This document shows positions 11,280 to 22,805 of a DNA stretch of 64,000 nucleotides, piece after piece. Below the pieces are notes generated by a model. The model worked only from the letters and a program-made list of their open reading frames with translations. It was not told the DNA's origin and searched no databases. This stretch comes from Tenrec ecaudatus (lineage: Eukaryota; Chordata; Mammalia; Afrosoricida; Tenrecidae): assembly GCF_050624435.1 (NCBI RefSeq), contig NC_134531.1, forward strand, positions 255,950,812-256,014,811, read 5' to 3'. Position 1 is the first letter of the stretch. Each line of letters starts with the position of its first letter. A program made the position numbers and the translations under genes.

Positions 11280-13140
11280 TTACATTGCTTTCATTTTCTC
11301 ATTGATCATCCCTACAAGGATTTAATTTTAAGCCTCTGATGTATCTTCAGTTTGTGTTTGTATCAGGACAAAGTATGAATTCTGTTTAATTCTTCTGCAG
11401 ATGGAGATCCAATTTTGCCAGTACTATTTATTTTAAATACTGTCTCTTTCCCAATTAATGCTTTTGGCCATTTGTTGAAAATCTGTTATCAGTAGGTTAA
11501 GTTTATTTATGAGTTTTCTATTCTGTTCCATTGGTCTATGTATATATTGTTGTACACATTCCAGGCTGTTTAGACTACTTTTGTTGTGCAATAGGTTTTG
11601 ATGTTGGGTGGTTCAAGGCATCTTAAATTTTTCTTATTTTTTGAATTTCTTGTTTATCTTGCGTTTATTCCCTCTCCATATGTGGTTAGTAATTAGTTTT
11701 TCCACTTCCATTAAAAATGGAATATTCTTCAATTTGTTTAGATCACTTTTGGTTTCTAGGAATAGTGATCTAGATAGTTTTCTTTGTACAGGGATGTTGT
11801 TTCTCTGGCTAGAGTTTTCTCTAATGTGTATGGCTATTGTAAACGTTATTGTTTTATTAATTTCTCTTTCACCACTCTCTTCATTAATATACAGGAATCA
11901 TATTGAACTCTGTGTGTGTCTCTTGTATCCTGATAGATTGTGGAACTTTTCCATTGCTTCCAATGGTCATTTTGTCATGGCTTTGGGGTTTTCTACATAT
12001 AAAATCATATCATCTCTGAATAGATTTGCCCAAATATATGGTTTGCTGTCTTTCTGCTGTGTTAGAATTCTGGTTGAGACTTTTAGCAAAGTGTTGAGTC
12101 ATAGAAGTGATGGGGGCATCCTTCTCTGGTTCCCATCATCAGAGGAAACACGTTCAGTTTTCCCTGTTGAGCAGATATTTACTATTGACTTTCCCTATAA
12201 GATTCGTATTGTGTTAATTTTTTTCCTTTCTATTTCCATTTGGCTGAGACGTTTTATCAGGAATTGAGGTTAGATATTGTTAAATGCCTTCTCTGCATCT
12301 ATTGATGTGATCGTATGGTTCTTATTCTTGTTTTGTGTATGAAGTGGAGTACATAGACTGTTTTTCTAATTTTGAACCATCCTACATGCCTAGTATGGAT
12401 CCCATTTTATCTTAGAATATTATTATCATTATATTTCTAGATTCTCTTGGCCTGAATTTTGTTGCGAATTTTTGTATGTATGTTCATAAGGGATATTAGT
12501 CAGTAGGTTTCCATTCTTGTGGTGCCTTTGCTTAATTTTTGGTATAAGGAATTAGTTTGCTTCATAAAGTGTCTTGAGAGATTTTTCCCTTTTACATATT
12601 TTTGAATTGTCTGTGTATGATGAAAACTCCTCTCTAAATACTTTGCAGAATCCCCCTGTGCAGCCTTCTGGTGCTGGCTTTTCTTAGTTGGAAACTTTTT
12701 CTTGGTTTTGTTTTAATGCCCTGCATATTTTTTCTTATGTTCTGGGTCTGTTGGTGTTTTCTACGTCATCTGTGTTAATTTAGGTAGATAGTGTTCTCTG
12801 GAAATTTGTCATTTGTCCAATCATGTAGTTGACCAATCTAGCTTATCAAACTTTAGTATAGTCTTTTTTAGTAGTGTGCTATTTATCTTTTTATTTCAAT
12901 TGGTACTGTTGTAATGCTACCCTTTTTTTATAATTCTAAATATATGCATGTCTCTTCCTTTACCTTTGGTAAGTTGGCCACTGGTTTTTCAATTTTGTTA
13001 ATCCTTTCAGAGACTGAATCTCTAGTCTTGTTGACTTTTTTCATTATTTTTCCATTTTCCAGTTAATTTATTTATGTGTTAATTTTATCACTTATTTTCT
13101 CCTGTTGCTTGAGGATTTATTATGTCTGTTCTAATACTAG
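11280..13140 (-). pseudogene. L1 ORF2 remnant (reverse transcriptase part)
   Basis: Decayed L1 ORF2 on the minus strand. On the + strand, 'gggttttctacatataaaatcatatcatctctgaa' in outline (about 11986-12020) is the complement of the fingers/palm segment around the F-A-D-D box. 'aatgccttctctgcatctattgatgtgatc' in outline (about 12280-12310) is the complement of the conserved motif A segment. The order agrees with the ORF2 at 34744-38579. Frameshifts and stops are frequent. The 219-codon + strand frame at 11608-12267 is a shadow of this element. The 3' UTR expected beside it is missing, apart from a possible piece at 10605-10780. Confidence 0.75.
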
Positions 13141-14291
13141 TTTTTTTCCTTTGCAAATCAATTTTATCAAGCACATTTATACACATCCATTTCCAACTAT
13201 TTTCTTTAGTGTTTAAGCCCTTGGTATCAGTTCCTCTTTTTCCCTTCTTGCCCCCACCCTACCACCCTCATGGACCACTGAAAAATATCAATTATTATTA
13301 TTATTATTTTCATATTTCACACTGCCTGCTGTCTCCCTTTTTCCATGTTACTGTTCTTTGTCCCCCTGGGAAGGGTGGGGGGAATTATACATCATTGTAG
13401 TTGGTGCCCCATTTCTCTCCTGTGTTCTGTGTGTGCCATGCTACCCTGGCTGTGTCATTCTTTCTTTGTGACCCTTCTGTGAGGAAATATGCAATTACCT
13501 ATAGATGGACTTTGTGTCTTCTCTCCTACCCCTATCATTTGCATTAAAATATTTGTTTGTTTGAGGTTTTATGATGTCTGATACCTTATCCCGTCGACAC
13601 TTTGTGATCACAAAGGCTGGTGTGCTTCTTCCATGTGGGCTTTGTTGCTTCCCAGCTAGATGACTATCCTCAAGCTTTTAAGACCCCAAACACTACATAT
13701 TTTAGTAGCTGGGCACCATGAGCTTTCTTCTCCACATTTGCTTATGCAACCATTTTGTTTCAGCGATCATGTCAGAAGGGTGACATCAGAAAATGCCAGG
13801 TTATTAGAACAGTGTTTTTGCACTGAGGGAGTACTTGAGTAGAATCCCAATGCCCATATGCTACCTTACTGTTTAACATTTAAATATATGTGCATAGAGC
13901 TATATCCCTATCATTTTATATTAATGTATTTCCATATATGTATGTCTAAACTATGCCTCTATAAATGTCTTTTACCTCCTACCTCTTTCCTCTGTTTCTT
14001 TTTACTTTCCTCCTGTCCCACTATCATGTTTGACCATCATTCGACTCTCAGTACTTGCTTTCGGTTACATTGCACTTGATCCAACCCCATCAGGTATTCT
14101 CCAGCCTCCTTGCCATCAGTTTTAGGTCTCTTATTGCTCCCTTGCTCCTGGGTTTGCTGGCTCACTCCTCCCTTTCTCCAACCTCTTCCTCTCCTTTGTT
14201 CCCCCAGACCTGACAGCCCCATTGTTTTCTCATTGTGCTTGTTTATCCCATCTATCTTATATGAATATATGAAAAAGGAAAAATGAGAAAA

Positions 14292-14313
14292 GAAACACAC
14301 ACACACACACACA
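14292..14313. repeat. (AC)n microsatellite
   Basis: Short CA tract within the L1 3' UTR. Confidence 0.9.
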
Positions 14314-14454
14314 AAACCAACCCTATAAGTAGTTCCAGGTCTGTCTGCTGACCCTTCTGAATGTTTTCCAAACTTTTCTGGTGAAGTCCCACGCCTTGCC
14401 CACCAATTCCAGGGTCTGTTTTGGGGGATTCTTCAGGCACTTCATTGTGTTGCT

Positions 14455-14560
14455 CCCCTTGTTGTTCTGCTGTGCTTCCTTCCATTGCTGTGCTCCCTTG
14501 CTGTTCTGCTGTGCTTCCTTCCATTGCTGTGCTCCCTTGCTGTTCTGCTGTGCTTCCAAT
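14455..14560. repeat. 39-bp tandem repeat, about 2.7 copies, in L1 3' UTR
   Basis: The unit runs 'ctgtgcttccttccattgct' then 'gtgctcccttgctgttctg' and is repeated almost perfectly. The homologous place in the L1 at about 39250-39300 has one copy, so the expansion is specific to this copy or its subfamily. Confidence 0.88.
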
Positions 14561-14749
14561 GCCTTTGTGGTGGTGGTGATGATGGGGGGAGTCAGACTGG
14601 GCACAGTTCCTACTCTGTGTCTGCGGTGCTGTCCTCTATTGCCCTCTGGGTCAGTGAGGGGGCACCTTGTCTCACAGTGGGGCCAGCCTTGTGGTCCTCT
14701 CTGTGCATTGGCTGCTATCTCTGCTCTGAATGTGAGTGTTGTCAGATTG

Positions 14750-14750
<1 letters not shown>

Positions 14751-14805
<55 letters not shown>
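14751..14805. repeat. (CT)n microsatellite, 55 bp
   Basis: Perfect CT tract inside the L1 3' UTR. It creates low-complexity frames on both strands. Confidence 0.97.
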
Positions 14806-14810
<5 letters not shown>

Positions 14811-15369
14811 GCTTGTGTGGTTTAGGCAGACCTGCCACTCTCCCCGGGTGGTATCTTCAGTGTTGTCCTCTGCAGTGCCTTATTCTGGGATGGGGTGGAT
14901 GTAGATGGGTCTGGGACCGCCCCTCAGCCCTTTCTTTTAGTTCCCTGCTTCATGCCACTATGTTGTTCTTGAGGCTTTGTGCCGCAAGTAGATGTCTGGT
15001 CCCCTTTTCACTTTCCTGTGGAGATATGAACTATAACCTTCACCTGTGTGGGTTAGTACCCTATTTCCCCACTGTCCACGTCCCCCCCTCTTTTCCCCCT
15101 CCTTTTACTTGACTGCCATATGCATCTCTGGGGTAGGTCTGATCCCCTGCTAGGGTGCCTGGTGCCAGGAATTTATGCACGTGGTGGCTTTTCCCCTCTA
15201 TCCACTATACTTTTTAAGCTTTCCTTTGATTGCTGTGTTTAGGCATTAATTTGGGTTTTCTCCTCTGTGTTAGGTGGGTTATACAAAGAAGCAAAATGAA
15301 TGACACTTATATGTGTACATATTTTTTTCAAAACCATATACATAATTAAAAAAACAACCTTATCACCTT

Positions 15370-15789
15370 CAATGTACTCTTTTTATCATTTTATTAAGGG
15401 CTCATACAACTCTTATCACCACCCATACATATATCAATTGTGTCAAGCACATTTGTACATATGCTGCCATCATCATTCTCAAAACATTTGCTTTCTACTT
15501 GAACCTTTGGTATCAGCTCCTCATTTATCCCCTCCCTCCCAACTCCCCGCTCATCCCTGAACCCTTGATAATTTACAAATTATTATTATTTTATCATATC
15601 TTACACCATCTGACATCTCACCCACTTCTCCACTGTCCATTCACTCAGGGAGGAGGTTATATGTAGACCTTCAATCTGTTCCCCCTATCTCCCTCACCTT
15701 CCCTCCTCCCTCCCGATAACACAATTCTCACCACTGGTCCTGAGGGATTCATTTTTCCTGGATTTCTGTGCCAGTGTACACCCTTCAGT
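15370..15789 (-). mobile_element. L1 3' end fragment
   Basis: 'tttattaagggctcatacaac' at about 15392 is the complement of the L1 terminus with its poly(A) signal. Downstream are 'catttgtacatatgctgcc', 'ggtatcagctcctcatttatc' and 'tgtgccagtgtacaccc'. This is a separate insertion from the 13141-15335 copy, abutting the mariner element. Confidence 0.75.
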
Positions 15790-16146
15790 CATTACACTTA
15801 ATAGATTTGTCAAATAGGAGATTCCATTCTTCGAAACATTTTCAACCTCATCTGTTTAGATGGCTGACAGCACCTCCCTCATTTTTTTCTTCACCTCTTC
15901 TACATCATCAAATTGCTGTCCTTTCATGTCCCTCTTCATTCACAGAAATGAAAAGAAGTCCCACGGAGGGAGATCAGGTGAGTAAGGTGTGTGGAGCACA
16001 AAAGGAATGCTGGTTTCGGTCCCAAACTGGCACACTGAGATGGCTATATGAGAAGGTTCATTGTCATGGTGGCAAAACCATTCCCTTGTCTGCCACAAAT
16101 CAGGCCCTTTTAGTCACGCACTCCTACACAATCTTTTCAGAACTTC
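15790..16146 (-). mobile_element. Mariner DNA transposon, transposase 3' part
   Basis: The complement encodes the C-terminal half of a mariner-type transposase. The sequence 'cctgatctccctccgtggga' in complement (about 15955-15977) corresponds to the usual S-P-D-L-x-P-x-D region after the second catalytic Asp. Frameshifts and stops are present. It continues at 16610 beyond the inserted LTR. The 3' terminal inverted repeat is not visible, probably lost at the junction with the L1 piece. Confidence 0.65.
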
Positions 16147-16609
16147 TGTAAGGTCGCTCTCTCCGGGCTAGATTCCAACCTCGGTCCTTGGCTCCGCACG
16201 AGAAAGAATTCACGTCAAAGCCTGGCTTGTGATGCAAGTGAATTTAATGAGAGTTAAAAGAGGCTTCAAGTTTTACGCGGCACCCATAGGATTCCTCTGA
16301 CCATGCAGCCTAGCAGAGACTTCTCAGGGTCACGCAAAGACCTCTCTCCCACGTTTCCTCTGAAACAAGACGACCAGGCAAGCCCCTCTCCCTCTCAGTT
16401 CCTGCCTTTTCAAGGATTCCCGGGGGTAGGCATGGTGAATGACCCTAGGTCGGTCCCATTGGCTGAATTGTAGTCACCTGGCCCAGGTGGGCTGATCCAG
16501 GTGTAACGCCCATTTGCGCCCACCGGTGGGAAAATCCAGCTTTGTCCTATGCTGGCTCTCCTGGGCATGCGTCAATGGACATCCCAATCCCTATGCTAAG
16601 CTACCAACA
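16147..16609 (-). mobile_element. Solo LTR, ERV1-like (463 bp), inside mariner
   Basis: Reverse-orientation copy of the LTR at 2667-3126, with matching termini TGTAAGG...CCAACA on the + strand. The flanking tetranucleotides are cttc (16143-16146) and cctc (16610-16613), which fit a 4-bp TSD with one change. Insertion into the mariner transposase shows that this LTR is younger than the mariner. Confidence 0.85.
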
Positions 16610-17394
16610 CCTCTTAGTAGAAACCTTGATGATCTGTCTGATCTGGTGGAATGAACTCCAAAGGCACTCTGCTCCTCACACGCACAAACAAACAAATAAA
16701 TGAGCATTATCTTGATCTCTGATTTCACTTGACAAGATCTTAACAAGATTTTCACTTGACAAGATTCATTTGATAGGTGTTTGGTTTCAGAGTTGTAGAA
16801 TAGCACCATGTCTCATCACCAGTAATGACCTTGGGGAAAAAGTTTGGGGTGCTTTGTTGCTGTTCTTTCAAAGCACAGCATGTTTCCACTGGATGCTCTT
16901 TGTCCTTGTCAGTCAGAACCCAAGGCACAAATGCTGTGACCTTTCTCGCCCAAATCCTCCATTAAAATTCTCTGACCCGAGCTCTAAGATAGTCCAGATA
17001 ACTTCCCCATTGCTTCAATGGTGTCGTTAGTCTTCTCGAGCACAGGTGCACACATTTTGTCTACCTATTCACCATTTGGAAAGCTGATGGATGTCCTGAA
17101 CAAGGTTTGCCATCAATCGATGTTTCACCATTTTTGAAACAAGAAAATCACTTGTACACTTTAGTTTTTTCCATAGCACAATCATTGTCAATTGCGAGTT
17201 CAACATCACAACAGTTTCTGCAGAATTTTTCCTGAGCAGGAAACAAAACTATGTAGCTGCATGCGGTTCTCTTTAATTGACCATCACATCGGATGCTCAC
17301 CTAGCACGGGGGGAAAATGCGTACTAAAATGTGTGCTACAATAGTTCTGTCCAGAGGAGCATTTCCCCCAGGATTTTTGTGGTACCCTCTTGTA
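16610..17394 (-). mobile_element. Mariner DNA transposon, 5' part with terminal repeat
   Basis: The complement reads a transposase N-terminal half. A segment like C-F-K-N-G-E-T-S-I-D with S-G-H-P-S lies near 17085-17155. A G-D-E-T-W-like motif lies at about 16800-16825, followed by Y-N-S-E-T-K-H, which marks the first catalytic Asp region. The outer end is a candidate terminal repeat, 'gagggtaccacaaaaatcct' on the complement (about 17367-17387). Stops and frameshifts break the frame. A lineage-specific mariner is possible but the family cannot be named here. Confidence 0.65.
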
Positions 17395-17757
17395 TATAGG
17401 AAGACATTTATATCAGAAAATGGCTTATGTGGCAATAAGAGTAGATAGGCTCAATCTGGTTCAAGTTCATTGGTCAGATGTGAGACTAAAGCTTCTCTGA
17501 CTAGTGTAGTGTGAAAACTTATGAACAGGAAGCAGGAAGAGGAAGCAGGAGGGTCAAAGGCTAGTGGATGCAGAGGTAAATCAAGAAAAGATTGGCAGTT
17601 CATTGATTGCTTATAGAATTGGCAGAGAACGTAATAGGAGATCAATAAACCAGATGAGGAACCCATTCCCAGCAGAACATGAGGGAGTGAAAAAAACAGC
17701 TCATCAGGTTTCCACCCCTACCTTCATTCAGGTGTTATCGAGTTGACATAAACTCCA
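17388..17757 (-). mobile_element. ERVL-type LTR, probable 3' LTR of the provirus
   Basis: + strand landmarks 'tatataggaagacatttatat' and 'aaatggcttatgtgg' at one end and 'gagttgacataaactccatcaca' at the other match the complement of an ERVL LTR. Its minus orientation and position next to minus-strand pol remnants make it the likely 3' LTR. Truncated at the low-coordinate side. Confidence 0.55.
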
Positions 17758-19071
17758 TCACAGACTACCCCCCTGTCAACTTGACAACTGTACACAATTC
17801 TTTAATCATACATAATCTCCAAGCAAAGATAATAAAATCATACTTCAGTATAACATGATACAACTAACACATGTGTAACTGAAAATGAACTAACTCCATT
17901 TTCCTCTTAAATTTTATAAGTGAAGAAAACAAAAATATTTGATATAAATTATTCCCAACAGTTACAATATTCATTTCTGAAACTGGCCAGGTTGCTAGTA
18001 TTTAGAACTACCTTCTTCTACAACCAATTCCATATTTATTTTGCCTCAGCAAGTATCTCAGCTGGTCATGTTTCTTTGCCTGGTACTGTGACCAAAACCT
18101 TCAGTCCTGAAGAGTCTTGGCTATTAGCAGTCATGTCAGAATTGGGGTGCTATAGTTTACCATTTATTTTAAACATAGGGCATGGTAGTATTAAGAGACC
18201 TAAGGAATCTCCTGGGATCCAGAAATATTCTACTTTACCTCTATTATGCAACACCAATCCAATTTCCCTTTGGGAATGAGAATCACTTACACCATTCAAT
18301 ACAGTAATACCCTTCTTTTCCTCTGGATACAGAGACATGAGCACTCAAAAGTGGCCAGGAAATATTCTTAATTTCCAGTTCCTTGGAATCAGTGTGGTGT
18401 AACCATGTGTGAATATTTTTCCCTTTGGACATAAAACTCCAGAGCAGAGGGTTGCAGGGTTAGGCAGCAAATATAGGTGAGAGTGTCATTTTCAGTGATG
18501 CCTCTCCCATTTGCAACCTTTGGTTCTTGGTCCCATGAATCCTAACTATTGAAGAAACAGTACCATTTATTAGATGCTGTTTTTGACCATATAGCATCCT
18601 GAAAAATATTGCCTTAACCATTGCCACAAATCTGGCACTATCACTGTCATTATAAATCAATTGTACCATTATATCAAGCCAGCTGCTTCAGGATGTGAAA
18701 AACGTGGTAAAACCAAAGTTTTCCAGGAACATGGGTCTATTGTCCCACTTCATTTGCTGTGAAGTGGGTGCTTTGATCTGAGTTGATACTATTTTAGATA
18801 CTATGTCAGGGAATGAGATACTCTAAGCCCATGAATGGCAGTTTGGGTAGAAGCGTTGCATACAGGGAAATCATACGCATATTCAGAGTAAGAACAAATC
18901 ATACACATATTCCACCAAGAAAAAAAGACTGCCCCTTCCATGAAGGAAGTTGTACAATGTAAGCAACCTGCCACCAGTTTGCTGATTTATTTTCCCAAGG
19001 AAGGGTCCTATATCTTATACTATGTTGGTCTTTGCTGTTGGCAGATGGGCCACCCAACAGTGGAATTAATT

Positions 19072-19412
19072 GTGTCAAGTCAGGCTATTTAGAAAAATGA
19101 ATTCAGTTATATATATATGAACTTTATATAAAGAGGTAACCTTGTATCAAGAAAGCACCCCAGACTGGTTCAATCCTGTAAGTCTGATGAAAGCAAGGTG
19201 CTCTTCTGATTCAAGTAGTCGCAGGCTGATCACCAAGAAAGGTGATGCAGGAAGCAGGAGGAACAAAGGCTGCTAGGCACAGAGGTCTCATGGATCTGAA
19301 TTTGTGGAATCATGGCAGGGTGCTGTGAGTTCTCAAGGTTGGGACCATCCCTGGAGGCAGGCAGAATCCCAGAAAGAGGATGCTAAATGAAAAGAGAGAA
19401 AGAGAGACAAAG

Positions 19413-19495
<83 letters not shown>

Positions 19496-19609
19496 CAGTG
19501 TCTTCTTTATGAAAAGAGTGAACCTCCCAGAAGGCATCATCAGGCTGGAACTTGACCATCAGGTTGGGCTCCACCCCTCCATAAAGGCATTTTGACATAC
19601 AGATCACCC
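19072..19609 (-). mobile_element. Solo ERVL-type LTR nested in ERVL pol
   Basis: The + strand begins 'tgtgtcaagtcaggctattt' and 'ttatatatatatgaac' and ends 'attttgacatacagatcaccc', the complement of an ERVL LTR. It splits the integrase-like remnant, so it arrived later than the provirus. A long (AG)n tract lies inside. Confidence 0.6.
19420..19492. repeat. (AG)n microsatellite, about 73 bp
   Basis: Perfect GA tract within the solo LTR. The three overlapping open frames here are artefacts of it. Confidence 0.97.
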
Positions 19610-22600
19610 ATTCACCAGTGGTGTAATAGACTTTGGTGAATGAAAATCTATGTTACTGTGCCCATGTATTACCTGTATCCCTGCCACCATGACCACTTTT
19701 TTCAAGGCCCCCATTGGGCAAATCTCGGAAAAGAGGATGACTGCATTCCACAGAACTTATCCTTTGAACTTGATTGTTAAAAACTCCTCCTCAGCAGAGG
19801 TAAACCTTTGTGAGCACATGCAAAAACCACACATATTTATTTTTCTCTATGGCACATTAAAAATATGTCCACATGTCTCTTCACCCATCATCTTGTGACC
19901 AATTTTCTAATCATGTTCATTCCAAGTTGCTGGCCATTCAGTTAAACCATTGGCCACATCCCATGAATCAGTACACAGTGTGACCTTTGACTATTCTCCT
20001 TCTTAGCAAATTGAACCTAGTGTATTGCCATGTGTATTGCTCCGAGTTCTTCCCATTGGGATGATTTCTCCTCACCACTATCCATCAGGCAGGTGTTAGA
20101 AAGAGGCAAACGTGCTCCTGGTGCTCTCTATTGAGTGACCCCTGCATATTGTGCAGAAGCATTTGTGAACTAAGCACCAGGTCTGTCTTGCTCAGTCAAC
20201 TGATCATAAGGAACTTCCATGAAGCCATTGTTCCAGACTGGGATGAAGACATTAGTTGGATAGGAGTGGAGACAAAAGGCATTAAGTCACTTCTCCATCA
20301 GCTTGTTTGGACATTCAGGTCCTGGTTTTAGTGAAATCTCATGCACTACTTCCATTTGATGATGGAGTTTTGCTTTGCAATGCCAATTTTATGACTCTGA
20401 GGGTCCCAAAATGCTCAGTTCATGATGGGTATCTTAGGCTGTATGATGGTTTGGTACGCTATGGAGAGATGTTCAGTCTTCACTAATGCCCACTAACTGG
20501 CTAAAGCTGGGGTTTTTTTAAGAGTGATATTTGTATGCAAGGGATGAACTTTTTTCCAAAATTCTGAGTGTCTACGCTGTAACTCACCAATAGAGGACTA
20601 CCAGTGACTCCAAACTACATCTTTATCCACTTCTGATAGCACCAGCGCCATTGGATTTTAAAGGCATCGCTTGTTCTGGGCCCCACCCACATGGGCAACC
20701 TTTTCAGTCACTTTATAGACAGGGGTATTGTGCCATGCCTACTTTTTACTTGTTGGAACAGCCAGATTTGATCACTTGCCCTCACATTAGTAAGGAAAGC
20801 TCCTCATGCCCCACACCAATGAATCCCTAGAAATTTCACTGAGTGAGTAGATACTTGAATTTTTGTTGGACTTCATTTCACACTTTCTAGCAATCTTTTA
20901 CCAATAAGTCTAAAGTCATTGAAATTTCTTCTTTACTAGATTCAATCGGTGTAATATCATGAATGTATTGGACTAATGTGACCTTTTTGGAAGGATAAGG
21001 TGATCAGGTTCCCCCACATACTAAATTATGGCATAGTCCTTCAGAGATGACATAACCATGGGGGAGAGTTATAAGAGTGTATTCTTGCTCTTGCCGCCTG
21101 AAGGCAAACTGCTTCTGGAAATCCTTCAAAATCAGAATTGAGAAAAAATGTATTAATCAGATTCATAAGTACATACCAGGTACAAGGAGAAAAATTAATT
21201 TTCTCAAGCCCTGAAATCACATCTGGTACAAAATCTACAATTGGAGTCAGCACCTGGTTAAGTTTATGATAACTCAGTGTTATTCATGAAGACCCAGCTG
21301 ACATTGACTGAAGCCAGGTAGATGAGTTAAATGGGGATGTGTGCTGGGAATCACCACCCCTGTGACTTTCTTTTTTGATGGTGACACTGATCCCTCCAAT
21401 CTTTCCAGGAATGTGGCATGCTTTTGGATTACTATTTTCCTAGGTAAAGCACTTCTAATGGCATCCTTGTGGCTTTTCTCACCATAATAATTCTTATTCT
21501 ACATTTGAAAGATCCTATATGAGGTTCTGTCAGTTGCTGAGTATGTCACTTTCAATGATAAATTCTGGCACAGGGAAATTACTATAGGCTGTGTTTGGAG
21601 ACCCACTGGACTCACTGTGAGACAAACTTGGGCTAAGATTCCATGAATATATTGACCTACATACATTCCCACTGTGACTGGTTGGCCTTCATAACATTTG
21701 GGTCTTCTGAAATTAACATCAATTAAGGGCCAGTGTTTAGTAATCCCTGATAATGCTGATTATTTCTTTTGTCCCAATGAACAGTCACTCTTGTGAAAGG
21801 TCCCAGGGTCCTTTGGGAAGAACAGGAGAAAAGCCAACAGTTTAAACCTTTGGTGGTGTAGTGGAGTACTTCTTCAAATAGACCTGGCCAACCCTTCATA
21901 CAAGGGATTGTTAGACTTTAAACTGGTCAAGTCTTTACATTGATTGAGGGATTCTGACTCTCTATTCTGTTGGTTCAAGTTATACTGTCATCCACCTGAT
22001 CTAGAAATTTCTGCTGCTGTAGGTCAAGAACATAATTAGTAGGTTTCCTATCTATTTCACTCCTAGGGACACCCTGACTAAGTAGCCAGCATCATAGGTC
22101 CATATTAGTCAAGCTATTATGATTATTACTTTGATTCCACCAACCATAATGGTAATCATGTCCACCTGATCTCTATGGATTAAGCACCACAAATTGGCCT
22201 CTATTGCATGGGACTTTAACAGCTGCCTTGCATGTAAGTGATTTACTTCAATTTGGGCAGTTTCCCTTGTTAAGCTTGGTTGACATAAAATAGTAATCAC
22301 AGGAGTCTTCAGGTATCTTTGGGCTCTCTTCAAAATTTGTTTCTTAATGTTTTGGTAAAAGATGAGACCTAAGAGCACTCTCTTTATTTTCCCTGGATTT
22401 ATTCTCATAAATCCACGCAATGTGCCAATTTTCCCAAGTCTTTGAATATCTTCTTTTATAATAGACCAGTAGGTATAAAAAATACTTCAACTAGACTTAG
22501 TGTAACCCATCTGCAAACCTATGCTTCCACAACCAACTTAATAAATTATTGTACCTTCTCTGATATCTCTAGCTGAAACCTTGAATAAATGTACTTAGTG

Positions 22601-22805
22601 GGCCCCTATCGACAAACTCAGACTTTTCCAAACTTATGATTCCTTCATCATTTTCTCACATCCTTATTAAATATTCCCGCATATTTTCTCCAGGTTTCTA
22701 TCTGTGTATATTAGAAAAATCTAGCAGTTCTTTAGGAGTATAGTGCACTTCTTCCTGGGTCAAAATCTAGATTGTGGTCAACCCCAGTTGTCTGACATTT
22801 TGTCA

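Larger units (their letters stand above)
13141..15335 (-). mobile_element. L1 3' UTR, about 2.2 kb (5'-truncated L1)
   Basis: Minus-strand copy of the long L1 3' UTR also seen at 38580-41366. Landmarks are 'gtttaagcccttggtatcag' (13213), 'gtgcttcttccatgtgggct' (13622), 'gatcatgtcagaagggtgac' (13764) and 'ctttcctgtggagatatgaa' (15010). The copy lacks the last terminal bases and stops within the 3' UTR, so it never carried ORF2 here. It includes the (AC)n at 14292, the 39-bp repeat at 14455 and the (CT)n at 14751. The 243- and 171-codon frames here are repeat artefacts. Confidence 0.8.
17758..22805 (-). pseudogene. ERVL-like provirus internal region (pol and probable gag), decayed
   Basis: An ancient minus-strand ERVL-like internal region, interrupted by a solo LTR at 19072-19609. 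The pieces run in reverse: an integrase-like remnant at about 18460-20350, reverse transcriptase at about 20700-21300, and probable gag up to 22805. In the RT, motif A near 21130-21170 reads L-M-N-L-I-N-T-F-F, with Asn where Asp is expected. Motif C at 20956-20967 reads Y-I-H-D, with His where the first Asp is expected. Stops and frameshifts occur throughout, so no protein is made. The gag boundary and 5' LTR are not resolved. Confidence 0.55.

Noticed and set aside
11608..12267. 219-codon + strand open frame, hydrophobic
   Set aside because: Antisense shadow of L1 ORF2; its hydrophobicity comes from reading A-rich coding DNA on the opposite strand.
14381..15112. 243-codon + strand open frame
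   Set aside because: Runs through the 39-bp tandem repeat and the (CT)n tract of a minus-strand L1 3' UTR; no protein-like composition.
19310..19607. Ser/Leu- and Arg/Glu-repeat frames
   Set aside because: Products of the (AG)n microsatellite.
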